Source: Ascidiimonas sp046199005 (GTDB taxonomy: Bacteria; Bacteroidota; Bacteroidia; Flavobacteriales; Flavobacteriaceae). Taken from it: a stretch of 64,000 nucleotides of DNA. Positions 16,493-26,200 of this stretch are shown in pieces. Position 1 is the first letter of the stretch, and every line of letters starts with the position of its first letter. A model generated the notes under the pieces. It saw only the letters and a program-made list of their open reading frames with translations, had not been told where the DNA came from and made no database searches. Position numbers and translations under genes: made by a program. The stretch covers positions 2,728,001-2,792,000 of the forward strand of contig CP176050.1 of the NCBI GenBank assembly GCA_046199005.1. Reading direction: 5' to 3'.

Positions 16493-18205
16493 TTATTTCT
16501 GATTTGTTGACGATTTCTCAAATAAAACCTGTTTCGTCTCCCCACAAGTAAGCATTGCATCCCCAAAATACGGGTTTTTAATCTCTTTTTCCTCACTTAG
16601 CCATTCAGCACCCTTGTTATTGTTAGCCATAGGGCAGCGCTGAACAAAGAGGGTTTGAGGAGACTCATTAAAGTCTGAGACGATCTGTATCATTTGGTCT
16701 GAAATAAGTTGAAATGCACTTCGCTGTACGTCTATCGACGTAGAATTTTCAACGCTGCTCACCGCATTGTAAAGCGATGTCCAGTAAGATTTTAACTCGT
16801 CTTTGTAGCTTCCGGAAAGAGTTTCCATCTCTTTTCTCAATTTTTCGGCAGCAGCTTTTGATTTTTTCTTATCTCCTTCTACCAAAGCATCCTTCATAGC
16901 AAGATATAGCGTAACAAGTGGTGTAAATTCCTTTTCAAAAGAATCACTGAAATCAACAGACTTTCGGTTGTTATCCATATTTTGATTCATCATACTTTTC
17001 TTTCCTTGCAATTGTGCTGCAGCATCTACAGTGAATGTGCCGCTACTTACGATTTCCTCTCCACCTTCTAAGCCCGAAACAATATTGTAGTGTCCGTTTA
17101 CAAGATTTCCTAAGGTAACTTCCCGCATTTCAAACACGGGAGCATCTTTTTTAGTTTTCACGTATACAAGGGAGCGTTCACCCGTCCATAAAACTGCTGT
17201 TTCAGGAACAGAAATAGAAGTATTTGTATTTGTTTTGTCTACATTGATTTCGCCCTGCACAAACATCCCTGGTTTCAATCTTCCTTTTGGATTTTTTAAT
17301 ACTGCTCTTACCTGCAGTGTTCGCGTAGTTCCGTCTAAAATCGGATCTATAAAAGATAGCTTTGCCACAAAAGATTCATTAGGATACGAACGAGTATACA
17401 CTTTTAGATTTTGACCTTCTTCAAAGAGTGCTATCTGATTTTCATAAGCATCAAACACCGCCCAAACGGTATTCAAATTAGCGATCTTAAGTAATGGCAT
17501 ACCTGTTTTCACATAATCCCCTTCTTCAACCATAATTGCGGAAACTACCCCGGATACATTGGCATATACCGGAAAATTCTCTTTTACTTTTCCATCCTTT
17601 TCTACTTGATCTATCTGTTTATCAGATAATTTCCATAATTTTAATTTGTTTCTAACCGCCTCATATAGTGCAGGTTGCGATTCTTTAATCCTCGCAGCGG
17701 TTAACAATTCTTGTTGAGCAGCAACCAATGCAGGTGCGTAGATCGTTGCCAGTAATTGTCCTTTTTTCACTTCCGCTCCTTCGTAGTTTACATTCAGTTT
17801 TTCTATTCTGCCATCAAAATACGCAGCCTGTATGGCCTCTGCTTTTTCATTTACCTGAATCTTTCCAGAGAGTTTAAGCATCCCGGAAGTATTGGCATCC
17901 CCTTCACCCACGATCATGGTTTCGATACCTGCCAGTGCAATCGCATTTTCGGTCATTTTAATCTCATTTGGGTTGAGTCCGTTTGAATCATTTTCCATCG
18001 GAATAAGATCCATCCCGCAAATAGGGCAATCCCCGGGCTCCTGTTGTTGAATTTGCGGGTGCATAGAGCATGTCCACACTTGCTGCCCCTCAGTATGCTG
18101 ATGTTCATTTGAAGTATCTTTAGCCTCAGTGGTGCTAAAAACCAGCCAGCCTATTAAGAGTCCGACAAGTCCGGCAACTATCACATATATGATATTCTTA
18201 TTCAT
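16493..18205 (-). CDS. CusB-type RND efflux adaptor with metal-binding and DUF3347 domains
   Basis: 570 residues. One N-terminal membrane anchor (residues 5-24). A heavy-metal-binding domain at about 44-69 (WTCSMHPQ ... GDCPICGMDL). A membrane-fusion (HlyD/CusB) core at about 95-410, with barrel-sandwich and beta-barrel segments (ATIYAPALVAAQQELL; VSGVVSAIMVEEGDYV). Finally a DUF3347 domain at about 430-560 ending CPMANNNKGAEWLSEE ... NPYFGDAMLTCG. It links the CusA pump to the TolC-type channel and may hand over Cu(I)/Ag(I). The C-terminal DUF3347 domain is a Bacteroidota-style addition that also exists here as a separate lipoprotein (21446-21988). Confidence 0.88.
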   Translation of the reverse strand: MNKNIIYVIVAGLVGLLIGWLVFSTTEAKDTSNEHQHTEGQQVWTCSMHPQIQQQEPGDCPICGMDLIPMENDSNGLNPNEIKMTENAIALAGIETMIVGEGDANTSGMLKLSGKIQVNEKAEAIQAAYFDGRIEKLNVNYEGAEVKKGQLLATIYAPALVAAQQELLTAARIKESQPALYEAVRNKLKLWKLSDKQIDQVEKDGKVKENFPVYANVSGVVSAIMVEEGDYVKTGMPLLKIANLNTVWAVFDAYENQIALFEEGQNLKVYTRSYPNESFVAKLSFIDPILDGTTRTLQVRAVLKNPKGRLKPGMFVQGEINVDKTNTNTSISVPETAVLWTGERSLVYVKTKKDAPVFEMREVTLGNLVNGHYNIVSGLEGGEEIVSSGTFTVDAAAQLQGKKSMMNQNMDNNRKSVDFSDSFEKEFTPLVTLYLAMKDALVEGDKKKSKAAAEKLRKEMETLSGSYKDELKSYWTSLYNAVSSVENSTSIDVQRSAFQLISDQMIQIVSDFNESPQTLFVQRCPMANNNKGAEWLSEEKEIKNPYFGDAMLTCGETKQVLFEKSSTNQK

Positions 18206-18217
18206 AAGAGTTATTTT

Positions 18218-18934
18218 TTAAGTACGTTTCTTTACTATTTTTTTTATTCTTCTAATGGATGCTGAACTCGTAAACCACAAGAGAAATCCGCTTAAAACCG
18301 TAATCAGTCCCAAAAGCGAAAATATTCTCAAAACGGTTGTGTTAAAATCGTCTCTCCCCTGATAATCCATTGTATGGGTCATCCATAAAAAATCAAACCA
18401 ACGCCAGTCTCTATGGCGAACCGTTTGAAAAGCTCCACTTTTTACAGCCACATATGCCTTTATATCTTCCGGAGATTTATAAGAGATCTCATAAGCCGGA
18501 AGCGGTCTGCCACGATACTCATTATGCGGACCTACCGAGTCTAGCCTGATCACACCAGAAACCTCCAAGTCGTCTTTCATAAACCGATGTGCTACGCTGA
18601 GCGCTTCTTTTTGCGTTAGTCCTTCTTTTTTCAGGCCTGTAATGGCATGGTACAAGCTGCTCCCATTGATCCAGTAGTAAGGAGCTCCCGCTATTTCAAT
18701 AAGTGTAAGGTCTTTCACCGGTTTGTCAAGTTTCAGTTGCCCTATTCCTTTAAGTTCTGTAAATGAAGTCTCAAGAGGTGTTTCTCTTTTAAAATGATCT
18801 CCGTGAATTTCATCGATGTTTGTCCAACTAAAATACATTCCGCTTATGGTCCATAGCAGGAATTGTATTCCAAGGAAAATTCCGAGGTAACGATGTGCTT
18901 TTCGAATACGAATGGCAGTTTTTCTTTTGACCAT
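18218..18934 (-). CDS. PepSY-domain membrane protein
   Basis: 238 residues. N-terminal RKAHRYLGIFLGIQFLLWTISGMYFSW is the first membrane helix of the PepSY-associated TM family. A periplasmic PepSY-like region (about 45-180) contains YHAITGLKKEGLTQKEAL and YEISYKSPEDIKAYVAVKSG. A second helix lies at about 200-222 (LLGLITVLSGFLLWF). Proteins of this kind are often found with metal and iron uptake or efflux systems, and some act in electron transfer or metal reduction; the precise role is unknown. It sits between copA and the cusB-like gene with gaps of 10 and 12 bases, so a copper-related job is likely. Confidence 0.8.
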   Translation of the reverse strand: MVKRKTAIRIRKAHRYLGIFLGIQFLLWTISGMYFSWTNIDEIHGDHFKRETPLETSFTELKGIGQLKLDKPVKDLTLIEIAGAPYYWINGSSLYHAITGLKKEGLTQKEALSVAHRFMKDDLEVSGVIRLDSVGPHNEYRGRPLPAYEISYKSPEDIKAYVAVKSGAFQTVRHRDWRWFDFLWMTHTMDYQGRDDFNTTVLRIFSLLGLITVLSGFLLWFTSSASIRRIKKIVKKRT

Positions 18935-18944
18935 CTTTTACAAT

Positions 18945-21443
18945 TTATAAAGATTTTGCCCGCAAGCGCAAGGCATTTGCGATTACCGATACCGAACTAA
19001 AGCTCATAGCCAATGCAGCGATCATGGGTGATAACAAAATTCCGAAGAAGGGATATAAGATCCCAGCTGCTACGGGTACGCCCAAGGTATTATAAAACAG
19101 TGCAAAAAACAGGTTCTGACGAATATTCTTCATTACCTGGTCGCTTAAATTTCTGGCTTTTACAATACCTTTAAGGTCTCCTTTTACCAACGTTATCATG
19201 GCACTTTCGATGGCGACATCGGTCCCTGTACCCATCGCTATTCCCACATTACTTTTCGCCAGTGCAGGAGCATCATTGATCCCATCACCTGCAACTGCCA
19301 CTATTTTCCCTTGATCCTGAAACTCTTCTACGATGCGTAACTTATCTTCCGGTAAGAGATCCGCTTTAAAATCAGGTAATCCTAATTCATCAGCAACAGC
19401 TTTAGCTGTTTGCTTATGATCGCCGGTAAGCATCACCACGTCAATATCCCTTGATTGAAGCGCTTCAATCGCTGCTTTAGCGGTTTCTTTGATTTGATCA
19501 CCAATTACTATATAACCTACTACTTTTTGATCCGTGGAGAAATAGGAGACAGTTTTGCCTTGCTGCTGATAGTTAGCCACCTCTTCCTGTACAGCATCTG
19601 AAATTTGTACATCTGCATACGACATCATTTTTGCATTTCCCAGAAATAGCTGTTTGTCAGACACTTTTCCTTCGACACCTTTGCCCGTAACCGAATTGAA
19701 ATCTTTTACATCAAGAAGTGTTACCTCTTTTTCCTTCGCATAGGCTACCGTTGCTTCTGCCAATGGATGTTCGCTTGAATTGTTTAAGGAAGCGATCAAC
19801 TGTAAAATCTTTTCATCAGTATAGTCATCCTGTATTGATACTACCTGTTCCACGCTCGGTTTACCTTCGGTAAGGGTCCCGGTCTTATCGACCACGAGCG
19901 TATCTACCTTATGAAACGTCTCCAACGCTTCAGCATTTTTGATGAGGACTCCGTTCTGAGCTCCCTTGCCCACGCCTACCATTACCGACATAGGGGTAGC
20001 TAATCCCAGAGCACAAGGGCAGGCAATAATAAGTACTGCTATCGCATTGACCAATGCATAGACGTAAGCAGGTTCTGGTCCCCAAATCGCCCAGACCGCA
20101 AAAGTAATGACGGCGATAATGACTACAGCAGGCACAAAATATCCCGAAATTGTGTCTGCCAGTTTTTGAATGGGCGCACGGCTTCGACTCGCTTCGTTCA
20201 CCATGGTAATAATTTGAGAGAGTAAGGTATCCGCACCTACTTTTTGAGCCTTCATAAGAAAAGGCTTGTTGCCGTTTATGGTTCCACTGTTTACCTCATC
20301 GTCTGTCTCTTTATCTACGGGAATAGGTTCTCCTGTGATCATTGATTCGTCGATAGAGGGACTGCCTTCGGTAATTATACCGTCTACTGGAACTTTCTCA
20401 CCTGGTTTTACTTTAAGGATATCTCCTATCTCGATCGCATCGATACTTACTTCTTTTTCTTCTCCGTCAATGATCTTTAGTGCTTTATTGGGAGAGAGTT
20501 TCAGCAATTCTTTCACTGCTGCATTCGTCTTACTATGCGCTCGTGCCTCCAGTACCTGGCCTAAAAGTACCAAGGTGAGTATCACAGTTGCCGCTTCAAA
20601 ATATAAATGAACCGAACCGGACTCATTTTTAAATTCAGGAGGAAAAAGATCTGGAAATACTAAGGCTACCACACTAAAAGACCAGGCGATCCCCGCTCCT
20701 ATCCCAATGAGGGTAAACATATTGAGATTCCAGGTTTTAAGGCTGCGATAGGCTCTTTCAAAAAACATCCAGGTTGCATAGAAAACTACCGGTATGGAAA
20801 GTGCCAACTGAATCCAATTCCAATACGGTTGTGGAAATAATTCAAACAGTGGATTTTCCGGAAGCATTTCACTCATGGCAATGATGAAAATTGGCAACGT
20901 GAACGCAACTGCGATTCTAAACTTCTCCAGAAGTTTTTGATAGGTCTTTTCTTCTGAAGAAAGATCGGGTTGTTTGGGCACGAGTTCCATCCCACAAATA
21001 GGACAACTACCAGGCTCCTGTTTTATAACTTCAGGATGCATGGGGCAGGTCCATTCTTCAGTTGCCTGAGAACCCATTTTCTGCTCTTCGACAAGATCCA
21101 TACCACACACCGGACAATCACCAGGCTGTTCATAGGTTTTATCTCCTTCACAGTGCATAGGGCAGTAAAACGTACCTGTGCCTTGCTCTTTTGAAGCTTT
21201 GTTTTTTTCATTCTTAGCAGGTTTTTCAGATCCGTGATGGTAAATACCGTACCTGTCACTGCTTTCGGCTAATGCCTTCTGGAACGTTTCCAGAGGGATA
21301 TGCGACTCCATTTCGATGTTTGCTTCTGCCTTTTGAAGGTCTACTTCCGCATGGATCACTCCGTCTACTCCAGAAAGTGCCTCTTCTACGTGCTTCCGAC
21401 AACCATTACAGGTCATTCCTACTATGTCATAGCTGTGCTTCAT
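18945..21443 (-). CDS. copA: Copper-translocating P1B-type ATPase
   Basis: 832 residues from the ATG at 21443 (MKHSYDIVGMTC); the longer in-frame start at 21479 would overlap the preceding gene. Order: HMA domain with GMTCNGC (9-15); two tandem heavy-metal-binding YHS-like modules (YCPMHCEGD ... CPVCGMDLV and WTCPMHPEV ... CPICGMELV); transmembrane P-type core; actuator SMITGEPIPV; membrane metal site CPC (IACPCALG); phosphorylation motif DKTGTLT; SSEHPLA; and GDGINDAPAL hinge. All catalytic residues are present. It exports Cu(I) or Ag(I) from the cytoplasm. Only 2 bases separate it from the DUF3347 lipoprotein gene. Confidence 0.93.
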   Translation of the reverse strand: MKHSYDIVGMTCNGCRKHVEEALSGVDGVIHAEVDLQKAEANIEMESHIPLETFQKALAESSDRYGIYHHGSEKPAKNEKNKASKEQGTGTFYCPMHCEGDKTYEQPGDCPVCGMDLVEEQKMGSQATEEWTCPMHPEVIKQEPGSCPICGMELVPKQPDLSSEEKTYQKLLEKFRIAVAFTLPIFIIAMSEMLPENPLFELFPQPYWNWIQLALSIPVVFYATWMFFERAYRSLKTWNLNMFTLIGIGAGIAWSFSVVALVFPDLFPPEFKNESGSVHLYFEAATVILTLVLLGQVLEARAHSKTNAAVKELLKLSPNKALKIIDGEEKEVSIDAIEIGDILKVKPGEKVPVDGIITEGSPSIDESMITGEPIPVDKETDDEVNSGTINGNKPFLMKAQKVGADTLLSQIITMVNEASRSRAPIQKLADTISGYFVPAVVIIAVITFAVWAIWGPEPAYVYALVNAIAVLIIACPCALGLATPMSVMVGVGKGAQNGVLIKNAEALETFHKVDTLVVDKTGTLTEGKPSVEQVVSIQDDYTDEKILQLIASLNNSSEHPLAEATVAYAKEKEVTLLDVKDFNSVTGKGVEGKVSDKQLFLGNAKMMSYADVQISDAVQEEVANYQQQGKTVSYFSTDQKVVGYIVIGDQIKETAKAAIEALQSRDIDVVMLTGDHKQTAKAVADELGLPDFKADLLPEDKLRIVEEFQDQGKIVAVAGDGINDAPALAKSNVGIAMGTGTDVAIESAMITLVKGDLKGIVKARNLSDQVMKNIRQNLFFALFYNTLGVPVAAGILYPFFGILLSPMIAALAMSFSSVSVIANALRLRAKSL

Positions 21444-21445
21444 GG

Positions 21446-21988
21446 CTATTTCTCGATTTTTTCGGTAACTGAGCCACATCGTAACATCTTATCTCCGAAA
21501 TACGGATTAGCTATCTGTTCTTCGTCTGAAAACCAAAAGCTGCCATTGTTATTAAATGCCATGGGGCAGTACTGCTTATAAATCGTTCCCGAAGTAAGTA
21601 ATGACTTAAATTCGGGTTCGAGAAGGATGCTTGCCTGCTCGAAAAGTATGCGCTGTGATTCCAGATCTTCTAAAGCAGCGATATCTTCTGCAAGCTGCAT
21701 GATATCCTTTTTATCTTCGCCTAAAGCTACAGAAAGTGCCGTGGCTGATTTCTGTACTCCGGTAACATTTGATGCGACCAATTCATTTTTTAATTTGAGG
21801 TAGGTATCAAAGATTAATTTTGTTTCTGTATCTGCAAATACGATCTGCATTTCAGGTTCTACCGGATCATTATCTGTGGTCTCCAGACGAATGTCATTTG
21901 AATCCCGATTTTTTTGTTTCTCTGTCTGGCAGGCTGTTAGGAGATAAAAAACCCCTATCATCATAACTATATTAGTGTTTATTCTCAT
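21446..21988 (-). CDS. DUF3347 lipoprotein (putative copper-binding)
   Basis: 180 residues with a lipoprotein signal (lipobox LLTAC, Cys20). A helical DUF3347 domain spans about 50-175, ending with YCPMAFNNNGSFWFSDEE and NPYFGDKMLRCG. The CPMA...NN.G..W.S..E and NPYFGD.ML.CG blocks are nearly identical to those at the C-terminus of the CusB-type adaptor in this operon, indicating a duplicated domain with conserved Cys and Met suited to Cu(I). Likely a periplasmic copper carrier or inhibitor. It lies between the TolC-type gene (3-base gap) and copA (2-base gap). Confidence 0.85.
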   Translation of the reverse strand: MRINTNIVMMIGVFYLLTACQTEKQKNRDSNDIRLETTDNDPVEPEMQIVFADTETKLIFDTYLKLKNELVASNVTGVQKSATALSVALGEDKKDIMQLAEDIAALEDLESQRILFEQASILLEPEFKSLLTSGTIYKQYCPMAFNNNGSFWFSDEEQIANPYFGDKMLRCGSVTEKIEK

Positions 21989-21991
21989 GAT

Positions 21992-23239
21992 TTACTTTTT
22001 TGAATTACCAATTAAATAATTAATGTTAGCTGAGGCTACGAAATAAGATGCTACGGCATCCAGTTTCTTAAGTAGAAATTCCAGTTGCAATTCTTGAATT
22101 TCCAAGACATCAGTAAAACTGATACTACCGTTTTCATAAGTCTTCAGAAGAATTTCTTCCGCATCTCTCGCATGTTTTAAATTTTGATCTTGCGTCTTGC
22201 ATGTTGTTCTTGCTCTTTCTCTTTGTTGAAAAGCCTTTGTCAACAGCATTTCAAGCATGTTTCTTCTTTCTTTTTGTAAAGATTTGATCTCCTTCTTTCG
22301 AAGATCTAATTGCTTCGATTTTGATCTGTAAGAGTTGTTAAACAAGGGTATGGACAAAGATACCATAGGCATAAAAATATCTTTACCATTATCATTAAAA
22401 AACTGATCTGGCCTTTCTGCAACGGCAATGTAATCTAATCCGAAACCAATAGCTGGGTTGGCCTCTTTTTGGTTTAAAAGGATTGATTTTTCTACTGAAT
22501 TGTATAATTTCTCATACGTTTCCAATTCCGGATGAAACCACAAAGAATCATTTGTTTGTAACATATCTTCTTCCGGCAAGTCTAAAGTCAACGGAAAATT
22601 GACCGAATTTAATTCTTTCAGATTCATCAATTGAACCAGCACTGATTTTTCAGCTTCAAATTGCTTTTGTAAAATTTCTACCTGTGCTTTTAACTCGTTC
22701 TTGCGAATCTGTAATTTCAAGATATCTACTGCCGAAGCCTGACCTACTTCCAAAGCGGTTAATGCCAGTTCTTCATAAGTTTTAAGCAATGTGAGCTTTT
22801 CATTGATCACGTTTTCCTTCGCCCTTATAGTATACAAGTTATAATAGGATTGAGAAACCGAAAGCACTAACTTTCGTTGCATGATCACTAGTTCCTGATA
22901 GGTGGTTTCTGCAAGTGAGGCAGCATAATTTTCTCTTGCGGTGATAGTCCCAAACCACGGAAGCATCTGTTTTAAAGATATCCTGGCTTTTTGGGCCCCT
23001 GTTCTTGTTTCAGGTTCGCTTACAAAGTATCCAAAACCAAATTCTGTATTTGGCAGCGCCTCAGTTTCTTTAACAGCTTCATTGGCAATTTCGTATTTTA
23101 CTTTATAGGCTTGTAACCCTGGATTATTCGCAATAGCCTTGTCAATAAAATAAGCGAGCTCCTGCCCGGAAGCCATCCATGTAAATCCAACGAAGCATAC
23201 AATCAATATCGCTTTGTTATAAATACCTCTTTTCTTCAT
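21992..23239 (-). CDS. TolC-family outer-membrane efflux protein
   Basis: 415 residues with a Sec signal (to about GQELA). Long heptad-like helices with the two-fold repeat of TolC/OEP proteins are visible: ENYAASLAETTYQELVIMQRKLVLSVSQSYYNLYTI in the first half and SKQLDLRKKEIKSLQKERRNMLEMLLTKAFQQ in the second. EVGQASAVDILKLQIRKNEL and YENGSISFTDVLEIQELQLEFL are the matching helix-turn elements. It forms the outer-membrane channel for the CusA/CusB-type pump, whose genes flank it (6 bases after cusA). Confidence 0.88.
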   Translation of the reverse strand: MKKRGIYNKAILIVCFVGFTWMASGQELAYFIDKAIANNPGLQAYKVKYEIANEAVKETEALPNTEFGFGYFVSEPETRTGAQKARISLKQMLPWFGTITARENYAASLAETTYQELVIMQRKLVLSVSQSYYNLYTIRAKENVINEKLTLLKTYEELALTALEVGQASAVDILKLQIRKNELKAQVEILQKQFEAEKSVLVQLMNLKELNSVNFPLTLDLPEEDMLQTNDSLWFHPELETYEKLYNSVEKSILLNQKEANPAIGFGLDYIAVAERPDQFFNDNGKDIFMPMVSLSIPLFNNSYRSKSKQLDLRKKEIKSLQKERRNMLEMLLTKAFQQRERARTTCKTQDQNLKHARDAEEILLKTYENGSISFTDVLEIQELQLEFLLKKLDAVASYFVASANINYLIGNSKK

Positions 23240-23245
23240 GGCTCT

Positions 23246-26200
23246 TTAGTTTTGTGCGGTTTTTAATTCTTTTTTAAGCGCAGCTTCTTTTTTCCAGCTG
23301 TATAAAACAGGCACTAAGAAATAGGATGTAATATCTATGATCATCCCCCCGAATATAGGTATGGCCATAGGTATCATTATATCACTACCCTTCCCTTCTG
23401 AGGTAAGAATAGGCAATAGTGCCAGAACCGTAGTTAAGGTTGTCATGATACAAGGACGAATACGTTTCTGAGCAGCCAATAGCGTAGAAGATCTGATTTC
23501 ACTAATTGTCTTAGGCGATTTACGCTTGAAGGTCTGTACGAGGTATGTTGCCATCACTACGCCATCATCGGTCGCGATTCCGAACAAGGCAATAAAACCA
23601 ACCCAGACAGCAACACTTAAATTTACCGTATCTATGTGAAACAGGTCACGGAGATTCTCTCCGAATACTGAAAAATTCAGAAACCAATCCTGACCATAGA
23701 GCCAGATCATTACGAAGCCGCCTGCAAATGCAATCGCAATCCCTGTAAAGATCATTAGCGAAACACTCACAGACCGAAATTGGAAATAGAGAATCAAAAA
23801 GATTATCAGCAATGCCAGCGGAACGACCAGTGAAAGGGTTTTTTCTGCACGCAACTGATTTTCATAGGTGCCGGTGAATTCAAAATTGATCCCCGCTGGA
23901 ACCGTGAGTTCTCCTGAGTTTATTTTTTCCTGAATGTGTCGCTGCGCGTTTTCAACAACACTTACCTCCGCATATCCGTCTTTTTTATCAAACAAAACAT
24001 ACCCCACCAAAAATGAATCTTCACTTTTGATCACCTGAGGACCTTGTTCGTACTTGATGGATGCCAGTTCGCTCAATGGTATTTTACTCCCATTGGGGAT
24101 ATTGATATATATGTTTTGTAAGTCGGCCGGATTATCCCTTAATTCTCTGGGATATCTTATTCGAACCCCATATCTTTCTCTGCCTTCTACGGTTTGCGTC
24201 AGTACCATTCCTCCTACGGCCACTTCCAATACTTTTTGTACATCTTCTATCACCAAACCATACCGCATTAGCTTTTCTCTGTCAATATCAATGATCAGAT
24301 AGGGTTTGCCCACGATTCGGTCTGCAAATACAGCAGCCGGCTTTACACCATCTATCTCTTTTAAAATACCTTCTAACTGAAAGCCAAAATCTTCTATCTT
24401 TTTCAGATCCTGCCCCATTACTTTGATACCCATAGGCGCTCTCATTCCCGTTTGTAGCATCACCAAACGAGTTTCTATGGGTTGTAGCTTGGGTGCAGAG
24501 GTAACTCCCGGGAATTTAGTTACTCGTACAATTTCGTTCCAGATATCTTCCGGTGAGTTGATCTCCGGACGCCAGTTTCTAAAATATTCCCCTTTATCAT
24601 CTTCGATAAGCTGTTCTGTTTTAACACGAAGCGGATCAGAGACAAATTGAGCCTTGCTTGTTTTTGAATTCTGATTTTCCAAGTTCAGATTGGCCGCAAG
24701 CTTATTATTGGTAAGCATAAAATATCCGTCTTCATTAACCTTATAACGTTGTCGTTCACCGGATGCATTTCGTCTGTATTCCGGTTTGTATTGTATAATA
24801 TTTTCATACATAGAAAGCGGTGCCGGATCTAAAGCAGATTCGGTACGCCCCGCTTTGCCAACTACTGTTTCGATCTCAGGAATTCCTGCTACAGCCATAT
24901 CCAGAAGCTGCAGCACGCGTTTATTTTCTTCGATCCCTGCGTGTGGTAAAGAAGTAGGCATCAATAAAAATGTACCTTCATTGAGGGAGGGCATAAATTC
25001 TTTTCCGGTATTCTTAAAAATAAAAATACCTGAGATGAGTACAGCTGAAGGAATTATTAAAAACAACATGCGATTTTCCAGAGCCCAGCGCAATAGTCGC
25101 GTGTAGTATTTTTGAAGCGCATAAAATACTGCAAAAAACAATCCGCATAAAAGACCAACGAAAATCAGATTCATCAGAATACTTCGGTTGAATCCGAGAG
25201 GTCTCCAGTAGCTTGCCAGTAAGAACAATATGGTTGCGGCTACCAGCACTATTTTAAAAATGTTGACCTGTTTTAGCGGAATTCTGTTTTGAACATTCAA
25301 GATACCTATCACTCCTAATAGGATCACTGAAATACCTATCCAATATCCCGCTATAACAGCCAACAGTCCTCCGGCAATAAGTATACCTTGTATTGCATAT
25401 TTAAATCCGTACCTGATCTTTCGTTTCCTGAATAAAGATGCGGCTATGGGAGGAATTAAAAATAATGTGATGATCAAAGCGGCTACCAGCGCAAAGGTTT
25501 TAGTAAATGCCAACGGACGAAATAACTTTCCTTCGGCTCCCATTAAAGTGAAAACGGGAATAAAACTTATGATGGTGGTGAGTACTGCGGTAAGAATAGC
25601 ACCTGACACTTCTACGGTAGCTTCGTAGACAATAGTATTCATCGATTTCTTTGTGGCAGAAGTGCTATCTCCTGAACTGTTATCTTCTTCGATGTGTCTG
25701 AGTATATTTTCGGAGAGAATGACCCCTACGTCAACCATCGTACCTATAGCAATCGCGATGCCTGAAAGTGCTACAATATTGGCGTCTACCTTGAATAATT
25801 TCATCGCAATAAAAACCATAAGAACTGCAAGCGGAAGCAGGCCTGAGATCAATATAGATGCTCTTAGATTGAAAACCAATAATACGATCACCAGAATGGT
25901 TATCAAGATCTCATAAGAAAGTGCTTCGTTTAGGGTGTGTAGTGTTTCACGAATAAGGTGTGTACGATCGTAAAAAGGAACAATCGTTAGTTTACTCACC
26001 CGCCCGTCTTTCAATGTCTTAGAAGGCAGACCGCTGCTGAGTGCTTCTATTTTATCCTTTACATTAGTAATTACTTCTAAAGGGTTCGCACCATACCTGG
26101 CCACAACCACCCCTCCTACTACCTCTGCGCCTTCCTTGTCTAAAATGCCTCTTCGCTCTGCCGGACCTAATGACACATTTGCTACATCCTTGATTCGTAT

